Shown here in pieces: positions 22,132-29,926 of a stretch of DNA of 36,317 nucleotides; the stretch's first letter is position 1; every line of letters starts with the position of its first letter. The DNA is taken from the NCBI GenBank assembly GCA_031288675.1, contig JAITQY010000064.1, positions 1 to 36,317 on the forward strand, read 5' to 3'. Below the pieces are notes generated by a model that searched no databases, was not told where the DNA came from, and saw nothing but the letters and a program-made list of their open reading frames with translations. Made by a program: the position numbers and the translations under genes. Source of the DNA: Oscillospiraceae bacterium. Lineage in GTDB: Bacteria > Bacillota > Clostridia > Oscillospirales > Oscillospiraceae.

Positions 22132-23408
22132 TATCTCTCCACCCCCGCAAGTTTTTTCTTACGCGCGTCCGCGGCGAATCCTTTAAGGCTCGCACGGTCT
22201 TTGATTGACTCAAAGTCCACCGTATCAAGCGGAGTTTTATCTTTTATCAGATTAGTGTAAATTCCCGCGCGGTCAAGCACACTGTGGTCGTGAATATCAT
22301 TACCGCCAATAAGGATAAATCCTTTCAACAACCCTGCGTCCCGGCAAATAAGCCTATAGCTGCCGTCATCGCCGAACACTTCGTGCTTTTCCCCGATATA
22401 GCTTCCCGCGCTGAGTATATGTTTGCCCCAAAACCCGATCGCGTTCATCGGCATCGCGCTGTCATACGGTTTATCCTCTAACCCGGCGGCGTTTCGTCCT
22501 GCTGCATATCCCTGAGCGTACGCGTTCGGCAGAAGCGCAAGTATCTTTGCCTGTTCCGAAGTAATATCAAAGCTTTCCGTACAGTCGCCCGCCGCATAAA
22601 CATCCTTTAACGATGTACGGCAGAACTGATCCGTTACAATTCCCTTATTGACGTCTCCTCCGGCGTCTTTAATAAGAGCAACGTTCGGACGCACGCCTAC
22701 CGCCAGCACAAGTACGTCAAACTCAACTACTGCGCCGGATTTCATCACCGCTTTGTTACCGTCGAACTTATCCGCAGTGTCGCCAAGCATAAATTTAACG
22801 CCGTTCTGCTCTATCCAATTCTGCATTATCTTCGCCAGTTCGTCCTCAAGGATACTTGGAAGAATACGCGGCGCAAGGTCGCAGACCGTGATGTTCTTAG
22901 TCAGCTTGCTTATTCCCTCCGCGCATTTTAATCCGATAAGCCCCGCGCCGATGATGAACACGCGCGTATCAGCCTTAACGTGTTCCTGCAGGAACTTAGC
23001 GTCGTCAAGCTTCATAAACGGAGTTTTCAGAGGAACCGTTTCTAAGCCATTCATAGGCGGCACAAACGGCACGGAACCGGTCGAAACAAGCAGTTTATCA
23101 TACTGAAGGCTGCCGGTATAGTCGTCTTTGCTCCAGCTAACTGTTTTCGCCGCCGCGTCGATTTGCGTAACGGTACAACCCAGCATTGCCGTAACGCCGT
23201 TTGCGGAATAGAACTCGTCCGGGCGGAATTTAATACGTTCCTCGTCCGTCTTGCCGAACAGCAGATAACTTATAAGCGGACGCCCGTAGGTATGATACGG
23301 CTCGTCAGAGATAATAACAATCTCCCAATCCTTATCAACAGCGCGCAAACCTTCCACCGCGCCCACAGCGGCGGCGGAGTTTCCGATAATAACGAATTTC
23401 TTAGCCAT
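22131..23408 (-). CDS. FAD/NAD(P)H-dependent oxidoreductase of the modular glutamate synthase
   Basis: 425 residues of the pyridine nucleotide-disulfide oxidoreductase fold (NirB/rubredoxin reductase-like). FAD-binding start KKFVIIGNSAAAVGAVEGLR; second Rossmann motif VFIIGAGLIGLKCAEGI (about 150-166) for NAD(P)H; C-terminal FAD motif VYAAGDCTES. There is no redox-active CxxC, so it is not a thioredoxin-type reductase. It overlaps both neighbours by 1 nt, so it is tightly co-translated. It probably feeds electrons from NAD(P)H to the ferredoxin-like subunit and FMN subunit (inferred from the operon). Confidence 0.88.
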   Translation of the reverse strand: MAKKFVIIGNSAAAVGAVEGLRAVDKDWEIVIISDEPYHTYGRPLISYLLFGKTDEERIKFRPDEFYSANGVTAMLGCTVTQIDAAAKTVSWSKDDYTGSLQYDKLLVSTGSVPFVPPMNGLETVPLKTPFMKLDDAKFLQEHVKADTRVFIIGAGLIGLKCAEGISKLTKNITVCDLAPRILPSILEDELAKIMQNWIEQNGVKFMLGDTADKFDGNKAVMKSGAVVEFDVLVLAVGVRPNVALIKDAGGDVNKGIVTDQFCRTSLKDVYAAGDCTESFDITSEQAKILALLPNAYAQGYAAGRNAAGLEDKPYDSAMPMNAIGFWGKHILSAGSYIGEKHEVFGDDGSYRLICRDAGLLKGFILIGGNDIHDHSVLDRAGIYTNLIKDKTPLDTVDFESIKDRASLKGFAADARKKKLAGVER

Positions 23409-23866
23409 TACAGCGTCCCCCTTTCTTCGTAAACTATCGCGCGGTTCGGGCAGTGTTCCGCACAGGCGGGCGCGCCGACCTTATTCCGCAGGCAAAGTTC
23501 GCACTTCTGTACGACCTTACCGTCTCCGTCCGGCATTACGCATCCATAAGGACAAGTCAGTACGCAAGTAAAGCACCCCACGCACTTGTCCGGATTGTGT
23601 GTAACTACACCGTCCTCAACCGTAAGCGCTCCGGCAATACAACTCTTTACGCACATCGGGTCGTAACAATGACGGCATTGCACCGCAAAGTTGATTTTAC
23701 CGCCGTCCGCGCCGTCCTCTACGCGGATACGGGGATGTATCTTCTTTCCGCGCAGATTCCTGACCATATCCTGCGCCGTAACCCCGCCCATATTGGCGTT
23801 AGCGCAATGATACTCGCAAAGATGACATCCGAGACACCATTCTTCGTTAACAAATACTCTCCTCAT
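23408..23866 (-). CDS. 4Fe-4S ferredoxin-type electron-transfer subunit (HycB/DmsB-like)
   Basis: 152 residues with four Cys clusters: CLGCHLCEYHC (11-21), CRHCYDPMCVKSC (about 64-76), CVGCFTCVLTCPYGC (about 93-107) and CELCLRNKVGAPACAEHC (about 117-134). This is the usual pattern for up to four 4Fe-4S clusters. It overlaps the FMN subunit gene by 4 nt (ATGA) and the oxidoreductase gene by 1 nt. It probably carries electrons between the NAD(P)H oxidoreductase and the glutamate synthase core. Confidence 0.92.
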   Translation of the reverse strand: MRRVFVNEEWCLGCHLCEYHCANANMGGVTAQDMVRNLRGKKIHPRIRVEDGADGGKINFAVQCRHCYDPMCVKSCIAGALTVEDGVVTHNPDKCVGCFTCVLTCPYGCVMPDGDGKVVQKCELCLRNKVGAPACAEHCPNRAIVYEERGTL

Positions 23867-25383
23867 ATGTTTTCACCCGCGTGCTTGATTCCTAACAGCT
23901 CAAGCTCTTTCTCATTTAGTCCGACCCCGCGCAGCATCAGGTGATTGCCGCGCAATGCCTCAATGGAGTTGATTCCCATTCCGCCCATCATTTCCATTAT
24001 TTCATGCTTCCACGCGCTGACGAGGTTAACAAGCCGCTTATAGCCCCAATCGGGGTTAAGCCGTTTGACCAAATCCGGCTCCTGCGTCGCGATTCCCCAG
24101 TTGCATTTATTCAAATGACAGCTGCGGCACAGATGGCAGCCTAACGCAAGCAGCGAAGCCGTTCCTATATATACTGCGTCCGCACCGAGCGCGATTGCCT
24201 TTACTACATCGCTGCTGCTGTGGATACTGCCTCCGATTACGACGCTTACGTTGTCGCGGATTCCCTCTTCGCGCAGACGCGCGTCTACCGCCGCAAGCGC
24301 TACCTCAATGGGGATCCCCACATTATCGCGAATCCGGCTCGGCGCCGCGCCTGTTCCGCCCTTAAATCCGTCTATCGCGATAATATCCGCGCCTGAACGC
24401 GCGATTCCGCTCGCTATGGCTGCTACGTTATGCACGGCGCTGATTTTAACAATTACAGGCTTAGTATACGCCGTCGCCTCTTTAAGGCTGTAAACAAGCT
24501 GGCGCAAGTCCTCTATGCTGTAAATATCATGGTGCGGAGCCGGGCTTATCGCGTCGCTTCCCTCCGGTATCATACGCGTACGCGACACGTCCGGACCGAC
24601 CTTTCTCCCGGGCAGATGTCCGCCGATTCCCGGTTTTGCGCCCTGACCCATCTTGATTTCGATTGCGGCGCCCGCCATCAAATAATCGCCGTGTACTCCG
24701 AACCGTCCGCTGGCAACCTGAACGATAGTATTCGGACCGTACTTATAGAAATCCTCGTGCAGTCCGCCCTCGCCTGTATTATAACATGTACCCAGCTCCG
24801 TAGCCGCGCGCGCAAGACTTTCGTGCGCGTTATAGCTTATCGAGCCATAGCTCATCGCGCTGAACATAACCGGTACGTCAAGTTCTATCTGCGGCGATTT
24901 GAACTTCGTAATGATTTTTCCGTTAGCGTCACGCTCCGGCTTCTGATTCTTCTTACCCAAGAACGTGCGCGTCTCCATCGGCTCGCGAAGCGGGTCAATA
25001 GACGGGTTGGTAACCTGTGAAGCATTGATAAGCATATGATCCCAGTATGTCGGGTAATCAAGCGGAGTACCCATAGCGCCTAACATCACTCCGCCGGAGT
25101 TTGCCTGCAAATAAAGCTCACGTATTTTTGTCTCGTTCCAGTTATTATTCTCGCGGAAACGGTTTTCACAGCGCCGGATTTTCAGCGCGTGCGTCGGACA
25201 CAAACTGACGCACCTCTGACAGTTGACACAGTTTTCGTCACAGGCGAGCATTTTGTCAATGTCCGCGTCGTAGCTGTGGACTTTATTCGCGCACTGACGC
25301 TCGCATACCTGACAGCGTATGCACTTGTCATTGTCGCGAACGACCTCGTGTTCCGGACTTAAATAGATTTTTCCTTGTTCCAT
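23863..25383 (-). CDS. Glutamate synthase core subunit: ferredoxin domain plus FMN-binding domain
   Basis: 506 residues. The N-terminus has two 4Fe-4S motifs (CIRCQVCERQC, then CVNCQRCVSLCP, about 17-65). The FMN/glutamate synthase barrel runs from about 85 to 480, with SAMSYGSISYNAHESLA, TGEGGLHEDF, the substrate-channel region IKMGQGAKPGIGGHLPG, PHHDIYSIEDL, VKISAVHN, DGFKGGTGAAP, and the 3Fe-4S cysteines in GCHLCRSCHLNKC. It reduces the iminoglutarate made from 2-oxoglutarate and ammonia. AAGAGGG precedes the ATG. It lies 63 nt after the amidotransferase gene. The architecture is the archaeal/clostridial modular type, split where classical GltB is one chain. Confidence 0.93.
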   Translation of the reverse strand: MEQGKIYLSPEHEVVRDNDKCIRCQVCERQCANKVHSYDADIDKMLACDENCVNCQRCVSLCPTHALKIRRCENRFRENNNWNETKIRELYLQANSGGVMLGAMGTPLDYPTYWDHMLINASQVTNPSIDPLREPMETRTFLGKKNQKPERDANGKIITKFKSPQIELDVPVMFSAMSYGSISYNAHESLARAATELGTCYNTGEGGLHEDFYKYGPNTIVQVASGRFGVHGDYLMAGAAIEIKMGQGAKPGIGGHLPGRKVGPDVSRTRMIPEGSDAISPAPHHDIYSIEDLRQLVYSLKEATAYTKPVIVKISAVHNVAAIASGIARSGADIIAIDGFKGGTGAAPSRIRDNVGIPIEVALAAVDARLREEGIRDNVSVVIGGSIHSSSDVVKAIALGADAVYIGTASLLALGCHLCRSCHLNKCNWGIATQEPDLVKRLNPDWGYKRLVNLVSAWKHEIMEMMGGMGINSIEALRGNHLMLRGVGLNEKELELLGIKHAGENI

Positions 25384-25446
25384 TATGTTATCCCTCTTAG
25401 GTGGTATGTTTTGAGAAGCCGGTTTACGCCGAACTCCGCATAAGGA

Positions 25447-26562
25447 CTACACCTTAGAACTCCTTTCTTCTAAGCGAACTATAACGGCTTCGCCAGCGTC
25501 CGGCGCCCATACACGGTCAAGTTCCGGCTGTATCAGCCGTATCGCGCTCTCTTCGCTCGCGCCGTAGAATGTGCCGCCGTGTTCCGCAACTACCATTGAC
25601 CGCAGCTTCAAACGGTCGCCAAGTACAAGCATTCCTCCGGTGAAACCTAATATAACGCTGAACGGACCGTTGATCAGCAGCGCGTGATACCGTTTCCGCA
25701 GGTATGTGTAATACTCTTTTTTATCATCCGGCATAAGGTTGATAGTAGACCAGAACGGCGCGGACACCACATCACAGGCTTCCTCAAGCGTAAGCCCTTC
25801 TTTGCGCGTCAGATAATCGAATATGTACGTAATGACTTCCGTATCCGTCATCAGCGAACACTTATATCCGAACATCTCCACGTTACGGCGGTTAGCGTCA
25901 TAGCTGGAAATCTCACCGTTATGCACGATGGAGTAATCCAACAGCGAGAACGGATGCGCTCCGCCCCACCACCCCGGCGTGTTCGTAGGATACCGTCCGT
26001 GAGCCGTCCATGCGTAAGCCTCATAGTCGTCAAGCATATAGAACCGCCCTACGTCTTCAGGAAAAGCGTTCGCCTTGAATACGCCCATATTCTTGCCGCT
26101 GCTGAAAACCGCCGCTTTCTTGTCGAACTTCGTGTTGATAGAGAACACGCACTGCGCCGTGTACTCGCGCTCGTCAAGTTCGCTGCTGTCTAATTTAGCT
26201 TTTAGCGGAAGGATGAAGTAACGCCAGATTTTAGGCGCGTTAGTGATTTCCGGCATCTTACGCGTTTTGATTTCGCCCTGATTGGCAATTTCAAAATGTT
26301 CCTTTATGAAGTTCTCTGCGTCTTTTTGAAAGTTAGCGTCAAGATAGAATACGTGCAGGGCGTAATAGTCCTTGTACTCCGGGTAGATGCCATAGCCCGC
26401 AAAACCTCCGCCCAACCCGTTGCTGCGGTCGTGCATAAGCTCAATGGAACGAATTATCCGATCGCCGTTCTCGCGCGTTCCGTCTTTGTGAAATATTCCG
26501 GAAATTGCGCAGCCGGACGGGATGCGAACTTCGCCCTCCAATGGAATGTGTTGCGAAGTCAT
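25447..26562 (-). CDS. Class II glutamine amidotransferase subunit of modular glutamate synthase
   Basis: 371 residues. The Ntn-type amidotransferase fold of GltB: SGCAISGIFHKDG with the presumed nucleophile Cys at 18, HDRSNGLGGGFAGYG, WTAHGRYPTNTPGWWGGAHPF (oxyanion/glutamine site), SIVHNGEISSYDANR and MTDTEVITYI. It makes ammonia from glutamine for the FMN subunit. The Cys is not at position 2, so a leader of about 17 residues must be removed to expose it, as propeptides are in some family members; I see no alternative start that would give MC. GAGAGG precedes the ATG. First gene of the operon, behind a strong promoter. Confidence 0.9.
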   Translation of the reverse strand: MTSQHIPLEGEVRIPSGCAISGIFHKDGTRENGDRIIRSIELMHDRSNGLGGGFAGYGIYPEYKDYYALHVFYLDANFQKDAENFIKEHFEIANQGEIKTRKMPEITNAPKIWRYFILPLKAKLDSSELDEREYTAQCVFSINTKFDKKAAVFSSGKNMGVFKANAFPEDVGRFYMLDDYEAYAWTAHGRYPTNTPGWWGGAHPFSLLDYSIVHNGEISSYDANRRNVEMFGYKCSLMTDTEVITYIFDYLTRKEGLTLEEACDVVSAPFWSTINLMPDDKKEYYTYLRKRYHALLINGPFSVILGFTGGMLVLGDRLKLRSMVVAEHGGTFYGASEESAIRLIQPELDRVWAPDAGEAVIVRLEERSSKV

Positions 26563-26629
26563 ACTGTCTTTCCTCTCTTCAATTTATCGTGTGATAATAG
26601 TGTCGAAAATTATAGTTGTCTAATCCAGT

Positions 26630-26658
26630 AGTATAATACGATTTTGCAAGTTTGTCAA
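26630..26658 (-). promoter_or_regulatory. Sigma-A promoter of the glutamate synthase-like operon
   Basis: On the minus strand: TTGACA (26653-26658), 17 nt, TATACT (26630-26635). The leader is about 60 nt and contains no hairpin with a U-run, so ANTAR-type antitermination does not appear to act here. Confidence 0.85.
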
Positions 26659-26732
26659 CAAAAAATTTCAAACCAATATCAGTAGTTTTTACCGGATTAT
26701 AGCTAACAGCAAATCCGTCTTCAAATTTTTGG

Positions 26733-26761
26733 TTGACAAAAGCTCCTGTCTGTGATATAAT
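26733..26761 (+). promoter_or_regulatory. Sigma-A promoter of tRNA-Leu
   Basis: TTGACA (26733-26738), 17 nt, TATAAT (26756-26761), perfect consensus with an extended TGTGA before the -10. The tRNA begins 19 nt downstream. Confidence 0.9.
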
Positions 26762-26779
26762 GTAAGGCGTTCAAAAAAT

Positions 26780-26867
26780 GCCGGCGTGGCGGAATTGGTA
26801 GACGCCCGGGACTTAAAATCCCGTGTGAGTTAATCGCGTACCGGTTCGATCCCGGTCGCCGGCACCA
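26780..26867 (+). tRNA. tRNA-Leu (UAA)
   Basis: 88 nt including an encoded CCA. The acceptor stem GCCGGCG pairs with CGCCGGC. A D-arm with GGAATTGGTAGAC, an anticodon loop CTTAAAA between CGGGA and TCCCG (anticodon TAA), a long variable arm typical of Leu (GTGAGTTAATCGCGT) and a T-arm GGTTCGATCC are all present. It reads UUA codons. Confidence 0.97.
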
Positions 26868-26874
26868 CACCCTG

Positions 26875-26904
26875 TTGTATCGAAAAGCGGAAATGCTGTA
26901 TAAT
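26875..26904 (+). promoter_or_regulatory. Possible promoter for the HAD-phosphatase pair
   Basis: TTGTAT (26875-26880), 18 nt, TATAAT (26899-26904), eight bases after the tRNA. No terminator separates the tRNA from the HAD gene, so read-through from the tRNA promoter is also possible. Confidence 0.5.
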
Positions 26905-26921
26905 ATTATAAGGAATAAGAA

Positions 26922-27593
26922 ATGCTGAGATGGCTGCTTTTCGATATTGGTTCTACGTTGCTGGACGAAACTGACGCTATACGCGCTCGTGCAGAAACCT
27001 CTGTCGAAGCATTACGCGGAACTCCGCAGGAGTGCAATTTTGACACATTTTGGACGCTAATGAGCGAAGCGGCGGCGGCAGGGAACGCTCACCCATATCA
27101 TAGCGTAATGAAAACTTTGGGTTCAGACGTCTTTATGCCGTGGAGAAAAGAACTGGAGTATCCTTATCCTGATGCTTTAGGATTGCTTGAGTTTCTTTAT
27201 CCCCAGTACAGACTCGGAATCATTGCCAATCAAAGTGCGGGGGCAAGGCAGCATCTCGGTCGCTGGAACTTAGATAAGTATTTTGACGTAATCATCGCTT
27301 CTTCTGAGGTCGGTATAGCGAAACCTGATTTGCGTATATTTCAAACGGCATTGTCGCAAGCTAATTGTAATCCTGAAAATGCCGTAATGATTGGCGACCG
27401 CCTGGACAACGACATTTATCCGGCAAAACAACTGGGGATGAAAACAATATGGGTTCGGCAAGGCTGGGGCGGTATGCCTGAACCTGCTTCTGAAGAATAC
27501 CAGCCGAATTATACGGCGTCGTCACTTACGAAAATCGTGCCTGCGTTAATCAAATTAACATCAACATCAAACCGGGATCAAATAATTTTATAA
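26922..27593 (+). CDS. HAD-superfamily hydrolase with altered motif I
   Basis: 223 residues. Motif I reads FDIGSTLLDE (7-16), so the nucleophile Asp8 is present but the usual second Asp two positions later is Gly. Motif II is IIANQS (about 103), motif III the Lys of GIAKPDLRIF, motif IV MIGDRLDNDI. The helical cap lies between motifs I and II. Losing the second Asp is typical of HAD members that are not ordinary phosphatases (for example dehalogenase-like), so the substrate is open. AAGGAA precedes the ATG. A tyrosine phosphatase gene follows 5 nt later, probably in the same transcript. Confidence 0.87.
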   Translation: MLRWLLFDIGSTLLDETDAIRARAETSVEALRGTPQECNFDTFWTLMSEAAAAGNAHPYHSVMKTLGSDVFMPWRKELEYPYPDALGLLEFLYPQYRLGIIANQSAGARQHLGRWNLDKYFDVIIASSEVGIAKPDLRIFQTALSQANCNPENAVMIGDRLDNDIYPAKQLGMKTIWVRQGWGGMPEPASEEYQPNYTASSLTKIVPALIKLTSTSNRDQIIL

Positions 27594-27598
27594 TATTT

Positions 27599-28420
27599 AT
27601 GACTTACAAACGCTTACCTCTTGAAACATTAGTAAACGCGCGCGACTTGGGAGGATTTCCCCTGCCGGGCGGCGTAGCTACGCAATTCGGGCGCTTCATC
27701 CGGTCGGAACTTCCGGAGCGCATAAACGAACACGATAAAAAATTCCTGAAAGACTACGGTGTGACAACCTCCGTTGATTTCCGCGGCTCGTTTGAAATAA
27801 CCGAATCCCCGAGCACTCTGCGCGGAGAAGACTGGCTGCGCTATATTCACAATCCGCTGTGGAGCATCGAAGCGGCGCACGGAAAGCCTCAGCTGCCCGC
27901 CGTTACCGTCGTTGCCGAAGAGATTGAAACCGAACATTTCACCGAAGAGCAGAAAGCGGCTCGTCACCGCAGGAAACACGAACGCCGTCTTGACAGCATT
28001 GAATGGATAGCTGTATATATCGCAATGGCGGAGGAGAACAAGGACTGGGTACGCAAGAATTTTGAGCTGTTCGCGGAGACAGAAGGTTGCATCCACTATC
28101 ACTGCATGACCGGCAAAGACCGCACGGGTATTTTTACCGCTATGCTGCTGAAAGCCGCCAGAGCGGCTGACGATGACGTTATTGCGGACTACTCCGTTTC
28201 GCAGATTTATCTGCGTCCGTTCTATCAGGTATTCCGCGAGGGCGATCCTGCGTTCCCCGGCGACCCGGATTTGACGCTGTCATTTTATATAACCAGTCCG
28301 GATACGATGAGAGGCTTTTTAGACCACATACACGGCGCATACGGAAATATGCGTAAGTATTTGAAAAGCTGCGGACTAACGGAAAAAGTAATTGATAACG
28401 CGCTGAAAGATCTGATATGA
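27599..28420 (+). CDS. Tyrosine/serine protein phosphatase family protein
   Basis: 273 residues. The N-terminus NARDLGGFPLPGG is the hallmark of the bacterial Y_phosphatase3 group, and the P-loop HCMTGKDRTG (about 175-184) holds the nucleophile Cys and binding Arg. DFRGSFEITESPS lies between. Related enzymes act on phosphoproteins or phosphoinositides; the substrate here is unknown. No signal peptide. It starts 5 nt after the HAD gene and has no evident ribosome site of its own, so translation may depend on coupling. A stem ATGACCGC/GCGGTCAT (28417-28444) overlaps the stop and may weakly terminate. Confidence 0.88.
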   Translation: MTYKRLPLETLVNARDLGGFPLPGGVATQFGRFIRSELPERINEHDKKFLKDYGVTTSVDFRGSFEITESPSTLRGEDWLRYIHNPLWSIEAAHGKPQLPAVTVVAEEIETEHFTEEQKAARHRRKHERRLDSIEWIAVYIAMAEENKDWVRKNFELFAETEGCIHYHCMTGKDRTGIFTAMLLKAARAADDDVIADYSVSQIYLRPFYQVFREGDPAFPGDPDLTLSFYITSPDTMRGFLDHIHGAYGNMRKYLKSCGLTEKVIDNALKDLI

Positions 28421-28555
28421 CCGCTGTCCGGTAACGGCGGTCATTGAATAAAATATGAAACAGGGCAGGGCAATCTGTATTCCTGAATTATTAGCTTTAT
28501 AAAATACGGTACAAAAAAATTTTCTTAAATAATTCCGGCAAAATTAAAAAAAGTG

Positions 28556-28614
28556 TTGACAAAGCCCATTTTGTCTGATACACTTGACACACCTGATACA
28601 TATAACACTGTTAT
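28556..28614 (+). promoter_or_regulatory. Promoter and candidate operators of the GntR-ABC operon
   Basis: TTGACA (28556-28561), 17 nt, TACACT (28579-28584). CTGATACA occurs twice, overlapping the -10 (28576-28583) and 18 bp further on (about 28593-28600). A perfect palindrome ATAACA-C-TGTTAT lies just beyond (28602-28614), before the ribosome site. A YtrA-type repressor normally controls its own operon, so the palindrome is a good operator candidate (inferred). Confidence 0.6.
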
Positions 28615-28641
28615 CAAACCTTAGGAAAGGAGTTTACGGAA

Positions 28642-29031
28642 TTGTTTTTCATTGACACCAGAGCTCGAAAACCGATCTCCGAGCAAGTGCTTGACAATGC
28701 GAGGGAACTGATTATAACCGGCGTACTCGCGGCAGGAGAAAAACTGCCGAGTGTACGGGAATTATCAGAAAAGCTTGCCATCAGCCCCAACACCGTCCAA
28801 AAGGCATACCGGGAACTTGAACGTGACGGCTATGTATACAGCGCGGCGGGTTTAGGTACGTTCGTTTCCCCTCCGGAGCAATGGCGGAATAACACGGCAT
28901 TACTAAAGCGACCTGCCGATGCTATGAAACGGGCGGTAACAGAACTTAGGATGCTTGGACAGACAAAAGAGCAGGTACTGCAACTGACAACAAAAATATA
29001 TGAGGAGGCGGAACAGCGTGATAAGAGCTGA
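28642..29031 (+). CDS. GntR-family (YtrA-type) regulator
   Basis: 129 residues, TTG start, with AAAGGAG nine bases upstream and no better ATG. A winged helix-turn-helix (about 8-75: PISEQVLDNARELIITGVL, GEKLPSVRELSEKL, SPNTVQKAYRELERDGYVY) is followed by a short helical tail, not a full effector domain. That is the YtrA subfamily, which usually represses a neighbouring ABC exporter and responds to cell-wall stress or antibiotics. The next gene overlaps it by 14 nt. Confidence 0.9.
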   Translation: MFFIDTRARKPISEQVLDNARELIITGVLAAGEKLPSVRELSEKLAISPNTVQKAYRELERDGYVYSAAGLGTFVSPPEQWRNNTALLKRPADAMKRAVTELRMLGQTKEQVLQLTTKIYEEAEQRDKS

Positions 29032-29926
29032 ACACTTACACAAAAACTTTGACGACTTTGCGGCGCTGAGTGATATGACAATCAATGTAAAAAGCGGCTC
29101 TGTTTACGGATTGATTGGCGTAAACGGAAGCGGCAAGACGACGGCGCTGAAAACGATTACGGGCATTATACGTCCGGACGGCGGCGAAGTAGATTTCGAC
29201 GGCGAACCGGTTTATGAGAACCTTAAAGTCAAGCAGAGAATGGGATTTATACCAGACGACCTGCATTTCTTCGGATCGTACACACTTAAGGACAGCGCGC
29301 AGTTCTATAAGCGGTTATTCCTGCGCTGGGATAACGGGCGTTACCGGGAAATGTTAGAACTGTTTGCGCTGCCGGAAAGCAAACGTCTGAGCCGGTTCAG
29401 CAAAGGGATGCTCAAGCAGGCGGCATTTATACTTACGATGGCGACGAAGCCGGACTATCTGATTCTTGACGAGCCGATCGACGGACTTGACCCGATCGTA
29501 CGCAAACTTGTATGGAAGTACATAATGGCGGACGTTGCCGAGCGCGAGATGAGCGTTTTGGTCAGCAGCCATAACCTGCGTGAGATGGAGGGCGTATGCG
29601 ATACGGTAGGCATCGTGGACAAGGGACGAATCGTATTAGAGCGCGACCTTGACGAGCTGCGCAGCGATATACATAAGGTTCAGGCAGCGTGGAGCAAACC
29701 TGCAGACAGCGAAGTAATAGGCAATGACTCTGATTTGAAGATTTTGCGTAGAGAGAAATCCGGCGCTGTGGAACATTTGATTATCCGCGCGAACCGCGAT
29801 TTATTGGAAACTAAAATCGGAGAGCTTCAGCCGCTTGTATTTGACTTACTTCCACTGTCGCTTGAAGAAATTTTTATTTATGAACTTGGAGGTGAGCGTG
29901 ATGCCCTCAAACAATTACTATTCTGA
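29018..29926 (+). CDS. ABC transporter ATP-binding protein (YtrB-type)
   Basis: 302 residues from a GTG at 29018 with AGGAGG eight bases upstream; an ATG at 29000 would place the ribosome site inside the gene. Walker A GVNGSGKTT (about 32-40), signature-like segment LSRFSKGMLKQAA (about 129-141), Walker B YLILDEPIDGLDP, and VSSHNLREMEG with the switch His. The C-terminal extension (about 215-302) is of the exporter type. It energises the permease encoded next, whose start overlaps by 26 nt. Confidence 0.92.
   Translation: MIRAEHLHKNFDDFAALSDMTINVKSGSVYGLIGVNGSGKTTALKTITGIIRPDGGEVDFDGEPVYENLKVKQRMGFIPDDLHFFGSYTLKDSAQFYKRLFLRWDNGRYREMLELFALPESKRLSRFSKGMLKQAAFILTMATKPDYLILDEPIDGLDPIVRKLVWKYIMADVAEREMSVLVSSHNLREMEGVCDTVGIVDKGRIVLERDLDELRSDIHKVQAAWSKPADSEVIGNDSDLKILRREKSGAVEHLIIRANRDLLETKIGELQPLVFDLLPLSLEEIFIYELGGERDALKQLLF

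Noticed and set aside
21361..22260. 299-codon plus-strand ORF starting at the TTG of the antisense promoter
   Set aside because: The start codon is the -35 box itself, so it could not be translated from that promoter; the protein is a shadow of the GXGXG gene.
24430..25020. 196-codon plus-strand ORF
   Set aside because: Shadow of the glutamate synthase core gene.
26563..26650. ANTAR-responsive hairpins in the glutamate synthase leader
   Set aside because: The leader is short and contains neither paired hexaloop hairpins nor a terminator.
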